The translations under genes and the position numbers were made by a program. 64,000 nucleotides of DNA from Drosophila miranda (taxonomy: Eukaryota > Arthropoda > Insecta > Diptera > Drosophilidae): positions 20,522,001-20,586,000 of the forward strand of contig NC_046675.1 of NCBI RefSeq assembly GCF_003369915.1, given 5' to 3'. The notes beneath the pieces are model-generated. The model ran no database searches and was not told where the DNA came from. It was given only the letters and a program-made list of their open reading frames with translations. Numbering within the stretch: position 1 is the stretch's first letter; every line of letters starts with the position of its first letter. Below are positions 35,929-46,600 of this stretch, in pieces.

Positions 35929-36615
35929 CTATTTCTTCCGCAGGGCACGCAGCCGGAACTCGGCCCACATCTCGCACATCATTGGACGTCTATAGCAAGC
36001 ACATTCGCTGAGGGGCAGGGCACCGGGTTTGAGTCGTCGACACTCTGAGAATGAGGGGTAGGGAGTCAAGGGCTTGCGGCAGTCCGAGGGCACTGGGTAG
36101 CGTGTGCAGTCGGGAGGAATGCGACCCTTCTTGTGGCAGCGACGCTTCACCTTCGGACAATCCCCCTCCTCGGGACAAGGTGGCGGCCCGCAGGCGGTCT
36201 TGGGTTTGCGGTGCTTGCGGCGTTTTATTGGCGGCCCCTTCGCCTGGGCGAAGCAGCAGATCTTCTTCTTCTTTATCTTGAGGGGCGGACACGAGACCCA
36301 GGTCTGCCAGTACCTGCGCTTAGCCTTGTCTGACTCCACGTAGTAGATGTCGTCAAAGCGGGGATTGAACGGACAGTACGACTTCCCCTCTTCGCAGAAG
36401 GGGTTCAGCCACATCGACTTGAACTTCTTTGGCTTCTTCTTCTTGTGCGGTGCCTGCATTTCCGGCTTTCCGCAGGGGTATTTTAATGGCTTGGGGCATT
36501 TATCAACCCCTTTTTCGCACCCCTCAAACGTTGACGACAAACGAATGCAGTTTTTCACGGCGCAAATTAAACTTTGGGGCCGTATAAAACCTCTTGCTGT
36601 GGAAAGGCTGACCAT
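35929..36615 (-). CDS. Basic, cysteine-rich protein P (possibly DUF1431-like)
   Basis: A single intronless frame of 228 aa from a good ATG. It is rich in Lys/Arg and Cys, with blocks CPKPLKYPCGKP, SMWLNPFCEEGKSYCPFNP, YYVESDKAKRRYWQTWVSCP and CGPPPCPEEGDCPKVKRRC. The pattern resembles the Drosophila DUF1431-type basic Cys-rich proteins, many of which I recall as male germ-line expressed; this match is from memory and moderate. No signal peptide. It sits among DM4/12 genes but is unrelated to them. Confidence 0.75.
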   Translation of the reverse strand: MVSLSTARGFIRPQSLICAVKNCIRLSSTFEGCEKGVDKCPKPLKYPCGKPEMQAPHKKKKPKKFKSMWLNPFCEEGKSYCPFNPRFDDIYYVESDKAKRRYWQTWVSCPPLKIKKKKICCFAQAKGPPIKRRKHRKPKTACGPPPCPEEGDCPKVKRRCHKKGRIPPDCTRYPVPSDCRKPLTPYPSFSECRRLKPGALPLSECACYRRPMMCEMWAEFRLRALRKK

Positions 36616-36804
36616 TTTTGTATAAATTTTGTTTGAGGCTTACAACCAATTTCAATTTCAAAAAGTTTTCACGGACAAAAAATTTTGAATTTCGGAAAAA
36701 CAAAATAAATTTGCTTTCCGGGCCGGCCTCGATACTGTACTGAGACTATTTCCTTCGCTGCATTACACTTCCCAATGACACACCGTTGACATTCATTTCA
36801 CAGG

Positions 36805-37818
36805 CTACTGGGTTCTGTATTTATTCATATTCTGTGTGAGGAAATCCAGAACTCTGTATGGGCAGCTAAGGGCATAGAAATGGGCACAGTCCCTGATATC
36901 CATGCGGTGCCTGTACTTTCCATCTGTCACCTCATCGGGCACCCTAAAGCCGGGGATTGGATCTTACTCAAGTGTTTTATTTCCCCTTTTTGTTATACTC
37001 ACGTCAGTATAATCCGCACTAGATCCTCCATTAGGAAGCCTCCATTAAGCCGTGACCTCAATTCACACATGGCTCGCTTTATACAGCTTTTGATGTCCAA
37101 CTGGAAACTAAAAGGAAACACAGATTTAATTGGCATTAGACATATCTATTATCCCAATGCTTACACTCGTCCCATGGCCTCGAGTTGGTCGAATATCGCT
37201 CTACGTTCTCTATAGCCGCGATGTAACTTCCAATTGGGAACATGCGACCAGGACTCATAGGCCTCCTCATCGTATTGAGCCTGTCGATGCATTTTCCATG
37301 GTGTGGTAGTGGACAAGTGCCAGGGAGTTTGATAAAACGAATTCGCATCGAGATGGGAACTGAAAATTTTCATTTGGTATTTGTATTTGTATATTTGTAT
37401 AATTGCGGTATAAATTTTACCTGGAATACGGCACAGTTCTGTGTATCGGTGTGTGCGGTATACCTGTATATTTAGCCATTCCTTGATTGTCATACCAATC
37501 CCAACGTCGCTGGGTAGATGGTTTAGGTCTGAGGCGTTTCAGGATCTTCGGCTGCCAACCTTCGACTGTATCCGGTAAAGGGATATACATATCAAATTCC
37601 AGACTATATTGTAGGCCACTTGGTCTTCCGCCCACGATGATCTTGGTTAAGGCAGCAGTCAACAAAAGCGAGGCCTTGTCTGGGAAGACAAGTCCTCGCA
37701 CTCGCCGCGACAGCAGGACATCCTGTAGGGCTACAGATTTGTCGCACAATTCCGTTTGATTTCTCAAAGCCGCCCAGACGGTGTGGAGATAAAGGAGTAC
37801 CAAGGTAACGCACCTCAT
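36805..37818 (-). CDS. DM4/12 family secreted protein Q
   Basis: Four exons (37818-37463, 37359-37165, 37107-37003, 36943-36805) give 264 aa. Signal peptide about 1-17. The first basic site is RRVR (38-41), before GLVFPDKASLLL. The block MYIPLPDTVEGWQPK aligns with genes J and K. RERR precedes AIFDQLE as the second site. The Cys domain is CIKRAMCELRSR and CAHFYALSC. An AATAAA occurs inside the coding sequence (36820-36825), 12 nt before the stop. An extra intron relative to J/K splits the middle region. This is the right-most member of the cluster. Confidence 0.82.
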
Positions 37819-38124
37819 CCCGACGTACCCAGAAGTCTACTGATCTGACACCAACCGGCCTGTCCAAGAAAATTAGCGCCAGACGACAGAAGTGCGCTAA
37901 TTGATCCAGAACCGAGCCCTTACAGCACTTTGCCCGACAACGTAGGCCTCTGATAATTTGTATGCTTACATGCCACATGAATAACAGAGATAAAATATTA
38001 GTGTTTTTTTCATCGTCGTTGAGAGAAGAAAGAAAATTTGTATACACATTTCTATTTATCATTTTAAACAAGTCCCAAGATTTGTATCGAAAAATCTTCT
38101 ATTAAAAAATTTTAAGTATACAAA
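37819..38124. promoter_or_regulatory. Divergent upstream region of genes Q and R
   Basis: 306 bp separate the ATGs of Q (minus) and R (plus). No motif was singled out. Confidence 0.4.
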
Positions 38125-38526
38125 ATGGAAAAAAAGTATTGCAGAATTTTTCTTAACCGCTGCATAGAGCTGATGCGGGCCCGCATCAAGGAGGTTCGGA
38201 GTCGACCCATCGTTCACCGTGACCAGAGACGGCAGCCTGCAGTAGCCAACAAGGAGGTGGAGCAGGAAATCCAAAAGCAGAAGAAGATTTCCACCTACCA
38301 GAGGAACAAGTATCGCTCCATGTGGGAGCAGGAAGAGGCCAATCATAGGCGCACTGGAGATTATAGTGTTAGCCAGAGCAACGCCAACGGAGATCGCAGC
38401 AACGATGGAACGTGGGTTAACTTCCCGAAGGGCCGTCGCTCGATTATCAATCGTCCAAGCACGGCCAGGCCCTGTAACGATCAAGCCAAGGCCTTCATTC
38501 GCCAGTGGGCAAACCAAAACGAATGA
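38125..38526 (+). CDS. Small basic protein R of unknown function
   Basis: An intronless frame of 133 aa starting at an ATG in good context (AAAATGG). It is rich in Arg, Lys, Gln and Asn, with EVEQEIQKQKKISTYQRNKY in the middle and WVNFPKGRRS later. No signal peptide, membrane segment or domain that I recognise. AATAAA lies at about 38557. It lies 151 bp before gene S and could belong to the same group of small basic genes as P and S. Low similarity to anything I know, so the coding call rests on length, start context and poly(A) signal. Confidence 0.6.
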   Translation: MEKKYCRIFLNRCIELMRARIKEVRSRPIVHRDQRRQPAVANKEVEQEIQKQKKISTYQRNKYRSMWEQEEANHRRTGDYSVSQSNANGDRSNDGTWVNFPKGRRSIINRPSTARPCNDQAKAFIRQWANQNE

Positions 38527-38676
38527 TACTCGTAACTGTCAACTGAGTTAACTTTGTAATAAACAGAGCAAGCTATTGCATGAAATTAATCCTAAACTAA
38601 ATTTCACAATACTTGTTTAGGACGCACAAATAAAATTTATCCATAGCTTTACTGTTGATATCTTACAACTTTGCAG

Positions 38677-38937
38677 ATGTCACTGTTTGCCTTTGTGGGC
38701 CAACTAGCTCGGTGCACCTATTTGCCGCCGATCCCACTTCTGCTCTCGCGAATACGTGGTCCGCGGAATATACCCCATATGCCCATCAAAGGTCCCAGGG
38801 ACTTTGAATACTGGCGCCGTTTGAAACGCAAGAACCCATCTAAGCCGACACGGTTGCCAAAAGTCAAACCCTCACCACGACGAGGGTCCAGAAGGAAAAC
38901 AATTCCCAAAAAAATAGAAAAACGAACAGAAAAGTAA
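38677..38937 (+). CDS. Small very basic protein S of unknown function
   Basis: An 86 aa frame from an ATG immediately preceded by TTTGCAG, which could be a splice acceptor, so a 5' exon may exist. The N-terminus is hydrophobic (MSLFAFVGQLARCTYLPPIP), followed by GPRDFEYWRRLKRKN and a Lys/Arg/Pro-rich tail. An organellar targeting sequence or a small sperm basic protein would both fit. Not recognised; the call is tentative. Confidence 0.5.
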   Translation: MSLFAFVGQLARCTYLPPIPLLLSRIRGPRNIPHMPIKGPRDFEYWRRLKRKNPSKPTRLPKVKPSPRRGSRRKTIPKKIEKRTEK

Positions 38938-39381
38938 GAAGAAAGGGGAACATCGGTCACAGCCGATATTATATTGTTTATTAGAACAACTAAGGACCTA
39001 AATCAACGAAATCTAAATTTACTGTAATGCTAGAACCTGACTAAAATAAAAACTCAATTATAATATTATTGAACAAGGGCTATTGAAACGAGGCCTTCCT
39101 ATAAAAAAAAGATTTCTTCCCGGGAAAGTACGATTCATGACTCAAACGAGTTTGCGCGTTGATTCTTTTTAAATTTTAAATTTAAAACGAGGAATACGTA
39201 TGATGGATCTGGGGTAATTCGTCAGTATATTTACGGTATATGAGACGGTATATTTTGAAAATGAGAATATATATTTTGGTATATTTCTGAATGTCAGACG
39301 GTATATTTTATCAATGGGTCCGCGGTAACACTGATGGTAACTTAAACTCCCAACAAAATAAATAATAATTGTGGTTCTTGT
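38938..39381. other. Spacer upstream of GTPBP3
   Basis: Contains the GGTATATTT cluster described separately. No coding region was seen. Confidence 0.5.
39222..39332. promoter_or_regulatory. Cluster of GGTATATTT-type elements upstream of GTPBP3
   Basis: At least four variants of (A/G)GTATATTT occur in 90 bp, near 39224, 39235, 39247, 39278 and 39299, followed by GCGGTAACACTG near 39323. The last resembles Drosophila core-promoter Motif 1 (GGTCACACT). Position 50-160 bp before the ATG supports a promoter role. Confidence 0.45.
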
Positions 39382-40919
39382 ATGGCGCTGCTCCGGAACA
39401 TTTCAAACAGCTTTTGCAGCAGCTTTCGGCGATATGCCAGCAGCGGCTGCACCATATACAGCCTCAGCTCGGGCCACGTCAAGTGCGGCGTTTCCGTGAT
39501 ACGCGTATCCGGTCCCCAGACAAAGAGGGCGCTGCGCGCCATCGTTGGATGCAGCGACTATGAGCCCAAGGCCCGGCAAGCGTATCTGAAGTCATTTTTC
39601 CATCCCATCAGCAAAGAAATGATCGACAGGGGGCTGCTGCTCTGGTTCCCTGGTCCAGCATCCTTCACCGGCGAGGACGCTTGCGAGTTTCAGGTGCACG
39701 GCTCCCTGGCCGTCATAGCGGCCATGTTGGATGCCCTTGGGCGCCTGGACGGACTGCGACCGGCCGAGCCTGGAGAGTTCACGAAACGTGCGTTCTTTGG
39801 CGGTAAACTGGACCTAACGGAGGTCGAGGGACTGGCGGATCTCATTCACGCCGAGACCGAGGCACAAAGGAAGCAAGTGAGATTCTCGGCAAACAATGAA
39901 TAAACATTTCCTGACACTCCTTTCTCTTTCAGGCACTGCTCCAGAGCACGGGAGCACTGGGCCGCCTATACAACAAGTGGCGCAAGCGACTCATCCGATG
40001 TGCCGCCCACTTGGAGGCCTACATAGACTTTGCCGAAGAGGAGCAAATCGAGGGCGGCGTCATACTGCAGTTGACCAAGGAACTGAAGGCTGTGAGAGGC
40101 GAGATCCGCAACCATTTGAATGATCAGCGGCAGGGCGAACTGCTGAGGGATGGTGTGCGTACCGTCATCATCGGAGCACCCAATGTGGGCAAAAGCAGTC
40201 TGCTGAACCTGCTCTGCCAGCGATCTGTTTCAATTGTGACCGAGCAGGCGGGCACAACGCGCGACATTATAGAGACAATGCACAACTTTGGCGGATATCC
40301 GGTGATATTTTCGGACACGGCCGGTCTGCGGAGGCACACAGCGGACAGCATAGAACGGGAGGGGATGGCCAGAGCAAAGCAATGTCTCGCCGAATCTGAT
40401 TTAATACTGCTGCTGACCGATGCCATGGCCGTGAGGGAACTGGACAGCAATGAAACGGTGTCTGGTTACGTAGAGAGCTATCTGAAGGAATTGGATATTG
40501 CCTCGGATCTGTGCAGCGGAAAGCGAGTGCAGCTGGTGGCCAATAAAACAGACACCCTATCACCGGAGGAGTCCCATCGGCTGGACAAGCTGAGCAGCAT
40601 TCTATCCATCTCTTGCCATATGCCCGCCAATATGCCCACATTTCTCAACGCCCTCGAGCAGCAGCTGCAGGAGCTGTGCGGCACACCAAGGGCCGAGCAT
40701 CCGCGCATCACGAACACGCGCTACCGCCAACAACTGGAGCGGTGCATTGAGAACATCGACATATTTCTTAGAGATTACAAGCCAGATGTTTTCCCCGACA
40801 TGGCCATTGCAGCTGCAAAGCTGCGAAATTCTGTCCGCTGCATCGAACGCATTACGGGTCACGTCAGCTGCGAAGACATACTGGACGTTGTATTCAAAGA
40901 CTTTTGTATTGGTAAATGA
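39382..40919 (+). CDS. GTPBP3: Mitochondrial tRNA-modification GTPase GTPBP3 (MnmE family)
   Basis: Two exons (39382-39876, 39933-40919) give 493 aa. The family enzyme acts with MTO1 to install 5-taurinomethyl or related groups on the wobble uridine of mitochondrial tRNAs. Visible features: an Arg/Ser-rich mitochondrial targeting N-terminus; the TrmE N-domain with GFTKR-like [20 protein letters not shown]; the GTPase motifs GAPNVGKS (246-253), DTAGL (about 293) and NKTD (about 369); and the C-terminal CIGK, whose Cys is the conserved MnmE residue. Length fits the family. The gene looks intact. I recall the D. melanogaster orthologue as CG18528. Confidence 0.95.
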
Positions 40920-41449
40920 CTTGATATTACAATAGATAAGGTGTACATAGCTCCTAAGCGCAAAGTCTGCAATAATTTGTAAAATAAAAGTATTTTAACT
41001 TGAATTTAAATTTCTAACTTAACGATGATTCTGGTAATGGTATAGCCGTTTGGAAGAATCATGCATGAATACTCGAATAAAAAAGAGTTCTGAAAAATTA
41101 GACAATCTTGTAGAAAACTGATTTATCAATTGGATAAAATTAGCCCGAATATCTAAATCGAGGAATATGATTTCCGATCATGGACTGGGTACATTAACCC
41201 ATTGTCGACCAGTGGGTATTCAAGTACACTCCACGAAAATTTTGAATCTTGAATAATCTTAGCTCATTTCAAGTGAAAGTTATCGTGGTCTTTTTTAAAG
41301 TTAAGACGGATCTAAGAGTAGGATTATTATTATTATTTGTGTCCAGTTTAAATAAAGGGGGTATAAGTGGGCTAACTTCGCTTTTCATCTATTTACGTTG
41401 TACGATAAAATTTTTGTTTACGTGTTTCACAAGATTTATTTCGTTTAAA
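40920..41449. other. Spacer between GTPBP3 and Golgin-84
   Basis: The AATAAA of GTPBP3 lies near 40982. The frame of Golgin-84 is open upstream to 41249 but has no ATG before 41450, so this is 5' UTR and promoter. Confidence 0.5.
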
Positions 41450-43070
41450 ATGTCATCCTGGATCACAGGATTGGCAGATAAGGCCGAGAACATTCTGAAC
41501 AAGATCGACCAGAATGCGGCCACGGCCCTGCAACTGGAAACGACAGCGTTGGTCACCGGGGATACCATCAATGCCATGAAGAAGAGCATGACCAGCAGCA
41601 CCAACTCTTTGTCCCTGAAGTCGACGACGCTGTCCCCATCGAAGCGATCGAGTGCTAGCCCCAGCAATGCTTCCAGCGTGAAGAGCGATCAAGGCGCCTC
41701 TGTGGCGACCAAGGAAATGAGCAAAAGAATGACCACATCGGCCAGCTTCTCCACGAATCCGGATAGCCTTGGCAGCGCAATGGACACTCATGAGCTGGCG
41801 GCCTTTAAGATCGCCTTGAACGAGATCACCGCCGAGCGGGACGAGCTGCGAATGCGACTACACGAGCTGAACCACGACAGCGAGAATTTGGCCCTGCAAG
41901 AGCGCAGCCAAGAGCTGGAGATTCTGGCCCAGACACTGTCCGAAGAGCGGGACAAGGCGGTCCACGAGCTAAACGAGGCCCACACCGCACACATGGCGTA
42001 TGTGCACTCCATCTCAGAGCTGGAAACGAATCTGGCCAAGTTGCAGCAGGAATACATGAGCGCTGCCCACAAACTACAGATGCAGACAAAGGAGACGGAA
42101 CAGCATCGCCTCGAGTTGCACGAATACCGCACCAAGGCCCAGCGAGCCCTCCAGGCCAAAGATGCCCTGATAGCAGAGCTCAAGGCGAAGCCCAGAGAAG
42201 AAGCGAGTGGAGAGGCCCAGGACAGCGAGAGCCGTCTTCTGCAAATCGAATACGATGCTCTAAAACAGGAGCTGGAGCATGCCCACGAAGAAGTGCTCAA
42301 AATGCGTCTGCAGTTGGAGGATAACGTGGCGCAGGAGAAGCAACGCGAACTGGAGCTCAGCTCTGCGCGTCAGCGGGAGGAGTCTCTGGCCAAGGAGCTG
42401 CGACAGGCACGCGAATACAGTCTAACCTCCGAATCGGAACAGCGCATGCTCACCCAGGAGCTAGCCTCGATGCGACAGCAGCTTAGCAATCAGATGGCCG
42501 CTGCTGCCACTCGCCTGCAGGAACGGGAGCAACAGGTACAACAGTTGCGCCAGCGCCTCAGCGGTGAGGTCCACACCAGTGCCAAGAACGACTACGAGAG
42601 TCGACTGAAGGCCCTGACACAGTCGCTGGTCGAGCGCCAGGGTCTACTGGAGCGCGTGACGGGCGAGAGGAATGCTCTGCGCCTGCAGTACGAAAACATG
42701 CAGACGCAACTGCAGCAGAACCAGCATTTGGTGCAGATTGAGAGCCAGAGAGGGAGTCGCCACACAATCCTCTCGAATAGCACAGATGATGGTGGGTAGC
42801 CCCTCATTCAGTTATCAGGACTTTTAATCATATTTTTTCCAATTCCATTCCACAGCCAAGGCCCAATTCCCGGTGCTGATGCATCCCAGTCCGTTTGATA
42901 ATCGTGTGGCTCGTCGCTTCAAGCGTGCCCTCCGCCAAGCCGACTCGGTTGGCATCCGCGTGGGCACCTTCCTGCGTCGCTATCCGATGATGCGAGTCTC
43001 TGTTATTGTATATGTGGCGCTGCTGCATCTCTGGGTGATGTTCGTGCTGCTCTCGACGACGCCGAATTAA
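41450..43070 (+). CDS. Golgin84: Golgin-84 (GOLGA5 family) Golgi tether
   Basis: Two exons (41450-42791, 42856-43070) give 518 aa. It starts MSSWITGLADKAENILNKID, the characteristic golgin-84 N-terminus. A Ser/Thr-rich linker is followed by a long coiled coil (about 115-445; heptad-rich Glu/Gln/Leu), then FDNRVARRFKRALRQAD and a C-terminal transmembrane anchor (VSVIVYVALLHLWVMFVLL, near 493-511). Such proteins tether vesicles at the Golgi. Length and topology match the family. The splice GATG|GTGGGT joins CC in phase 1. Confidence 0.95.
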
Positions 43071-43650
43071 GCCGTAAGGTCGTAGGTTAATCTATTTAAT
43101 TGAGCAATGGCTTTATTTGCAAATATTTGTGTGTGTGTATTGTATTTATCTCTGCAGCCAAAATTGGGGATACAGATACAACGAGGCTCTACAAGAGTAC
43201 GAGTGTAAGTGTCATGTTTTGGAGTTGCAACAAGTTGTATATATCGTATCGTATATCATATATCGTATTTGTATCCTTGTATCGTGTGTATCGTGTTCTA
43301 AATTCAATAAACATCCACTATGTACAGAAATCGCGATTGTTGTTTAAACACTAACAACATTTTTAAGCAAACAATTATAACAAGGGCCAAAAAATTCACA
43401 CTACTAAGATAAGTAAAAGAACGTTTCGTCACAGTTCAAATATTGCATACAGAATTTTCACTATCCATCCACTAAAGATCTCAATATATAGAGAGAGAGA
43501 GAGCTGTAAGTACTTGATAAATGTGATTGGTTTGCATTGGTTTAACGCGGAAGTAAATAGAGAGACGAACAGAGAGAGTTGGCATCAGTAATAAAGGCTT
43601 TTGGGGCGATTCGCGTAGAACGAACGCTTGATGCCCCTCAGGCGCTTATA
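43071..43650. other. 3' flanks of Golgin-84 and the C2CD5 homologue
   Basis: Golgin-84 poly(A) signal near 43305. A TATCGTATCGTATATCATAT run at 43246-43290 and a short GA repeat near 43491-43503. No gene was seen. Confidence 0.5.
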
Positions 43651-46600
43651 TCAGTCATCAGAATAATAGCTCACATAAACGGCATCGCCACCGATGCTAA
43701 TCAAACACTGGCCCTAAACAAGACAAAGAAGAGTTAAACAAAGCTGGCAATAGCTTGAGCGATAGTGGCTGTCTGCTTACCTGATTCTTGTGCTGATTAT
43801 CGAACAATATTAGTTCGGTGATGTAAAAGGAGACCATTGCGTTGCCCCCCAAAGATGCTATGTGTGCACGCACCACTGCCAGCAGTTCGGTGATGAAGCC
43901 ATGGACAAATCCACTAATGCCGCCAATCTCCCGTATGGAAGTGCTCTCCCTGATGAAGAAGAAGTTCAGGTTACCCAAATACTTTTCGATGCGGCCGCCG
44001 GGGATGAAACTCAGCGGCGTCAAATCCACTCCATAGCGATCGCGCAAGGGGAACTGTGTCAAAGAAAGCAAGAGGTCGAGCATGCTGTTTAGCTACCACT
44101 AGCATCTCCAATGGCTCCAGACTTACATATCGATTCCTGGAGACTGTTCCACCCAAGTTCAGCGACTTGACTCCTGTGGAGGACGGCGGCACTCCCGACG
44201 ACAGGTTGCCGAGCCGTGAAGGCGATGTTTTGCGCACTTTGAACGAGCTCATGCCAAACGGCGGTATAGCCGTGCTGGTCGGTGTCGGTGTATCCACCAT
44301 TTGATCTTCGTCCAGGGGGAAAATGTAATCCTCTTCCTGCAGCATTCGTTTGCCATTTGCCAGCTCTGGCTGCGAATGAGCTGCGTGCACTATTGTGGCG
44401 GCCTCGTGGAAGCCGTTCTGCTGCTGAAGCTGTTGCACCGGTCGTCGACGGTATTTCATTTTGTTGGCATCGCTCAGTCCCATGGCCATGCCAGTGACCA
44501 GAAGTTGGATTTGATCCTACAGCCATATAAATATATGTAATTTTATGTGAAAAGAGTATTGATCTTACCAAAGACCATGAAATACCAAGATATCGCATCA
44601 GGAACATATTCTATTTCAATTTTTTAGGCGCGCGGTGTACTGGTACTTCAATTCTCTTTTGTGCGCTTCACCAAAGACTGTGCATAAGTTGCTATTTGGT
44701 TCTAGGGACCGACTTAGCTGCCGGACGAGGCCGAGTACGGTCCGCTTTCAGAGAAAAAGCATAGGTGAAGAGAGAATTGAAACCCAGCAAGCACCCTCTG
44801 TCAGCGGGGCATCACGAAAAACCCCGCCATAGAACAGTTTTTTGGTCTCGTATCTCATGCAACATCTTGGCATTGTATACTCTCTGGTGTTAATCTTACG
44901 CACCGTCTCGGGTAGTTCCAGCCTGAAGCGTAGATCGCAGATGGCACAGGGTATCATGGTGCGCAACTTAAAGTAGATGGTCTGCAGCAGACTGTGGAAA
45001 AAAAAGCCAGATTTAGCGGGCACGTTTAACAGGGGGAAATCCCTACACTCACCGCTGGAAGTGCTTGGGGAACCCATTGACATTTTGCCCAACCTCAAGA
45101 CGCGCCCGCCACACTTGTGTGAACATCTGTAGACTCTTTACCGTGTCCATTTCGAGCATGCCCGGCACCTGCTGTGTGTTGACCACGTGGAAGCCCTCTG
45201 GGGGATACGGTTCCATGAGCAGCGATATGATCTCCAGATCCTCTATATCATCCACCTCCAGGACACAGAGCTCTTTGTTTCCGCAATTCAAATCGATTTC
45301 GTTCATTTCCTCTTCGTCCGAGTCGTCTGTGTCCGACTGCTTATCGCCAGCGGCGCCACCAGAGGCTCCGGCTGCCGTTGCCGTCGCCGTATTTGCAGCC
45401 AAGTCGGGGTCCATGCTCTTCAGCTGATAGATCTCCTGATTGCGCTCGAACGTCTCCTGCAATTTCTTCTGTAACTCATTCAGCTTCTGTTTGTCCGTCC
45501 ACGAGTTGCCGGCCACAATTTTCGGCACCTGTGGCACTGGCAGGGCCGTGAGGAAGAGTGCCGTGCCCGTGGCTATCAACGCTATCATGCGCTCACCAAT
45601 AGCCACTTGGGTGCGCAGTCCGAAGATGGCATTCATGCCCTTGGCCTTGAGCTTGTTGATCAGCACGCGATGCAGTTCGTACTCGAGAAATGGCAGACCA
45701 TCGGATATCTCTTTAGCATTCAGCTCGGCCCGCAGATCACGCTTGGCGCGTACCACCTGGGCCTGCATGAAGCATCCGCGCCCCGTGACCTGCATGTACT
45801 CGGGCACCTCCAGCGTTGCCAGCAGGACATCTGGCACGCGTCCCTTCCGGCATATGGCGCACTTCTTCATCTTCACATTGAACGGCACAGAGCTGAGGTT
45901 GTAGGGTATGTGGCAGATGGCGCAGGCGTTGCGCGGACCATTTAGCGGTGGCATGCCGTAACGCTTGCCCCCCGAACTGTTGCCGGTGCCCACCGAGCCG
46001 TTGTCCTTGCTAGCACTCGGCTCCCCGCTGCTGCTTCCATTTGCCTCGCGCTCCTCCTGGGAATTCGTCATTGCATTTCCCGTTGTCGCCTTCGCCATGG
46101 CGTACAAGTCTGTTTGCGAGACCGAGCGATTGAACACCATGTTGATGACGGCAGCAGTTCCAGTGGCAGACAAAACACAGACGTCGTCGCTGCAAGCACT
46201 CAAAGCATGAGGATTATTTATGGAGAGGTAGGTGCGAGATCTCTTACGATATGGTGGTGGTCTCAGCATAGCCCAGGACCACATTACAGCCCAGGGAGCG
46301 GGCATGCGAACGGATCTCCATGCGCAGCTCCGTCCACCAGCTGTCCCGCACTTCCGGCTCATCCGGATTAGGCACTCGCTCCAACAGCTTGACCGAACTG
46401 GCCGCCACCGTCGCCCCCAGGTGGAGGATGAAGCCCGTTGGGTATTTTGTCATGGTCAGAAACGGATACTCCAGCATATCCAGGCTATCCGCCGCGGTGC
46501 CTGCCTTGGTCCCAACAGCGGGCTGCGTTAGACGCATCATCGCCGTGGCGGCCACCAGACGCTCGCTGGCCACGCAAATTGAGTTTCCTGTGGATTGCAT

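Noticed and set aside
36051-36343. Plus-strand frames opposite gene P
   Set aside because: Antisense shadows of the Cys/Lys-rich coding sequence of P.
44089-44607. Alternative minus-strand frame across the C2CD5 exon at 44516-44127
   Set aside because: Phase with the next exon (FPLRDRYGVD) and alignment of LPET-DQIQLLV to the human protein favour the other frame.
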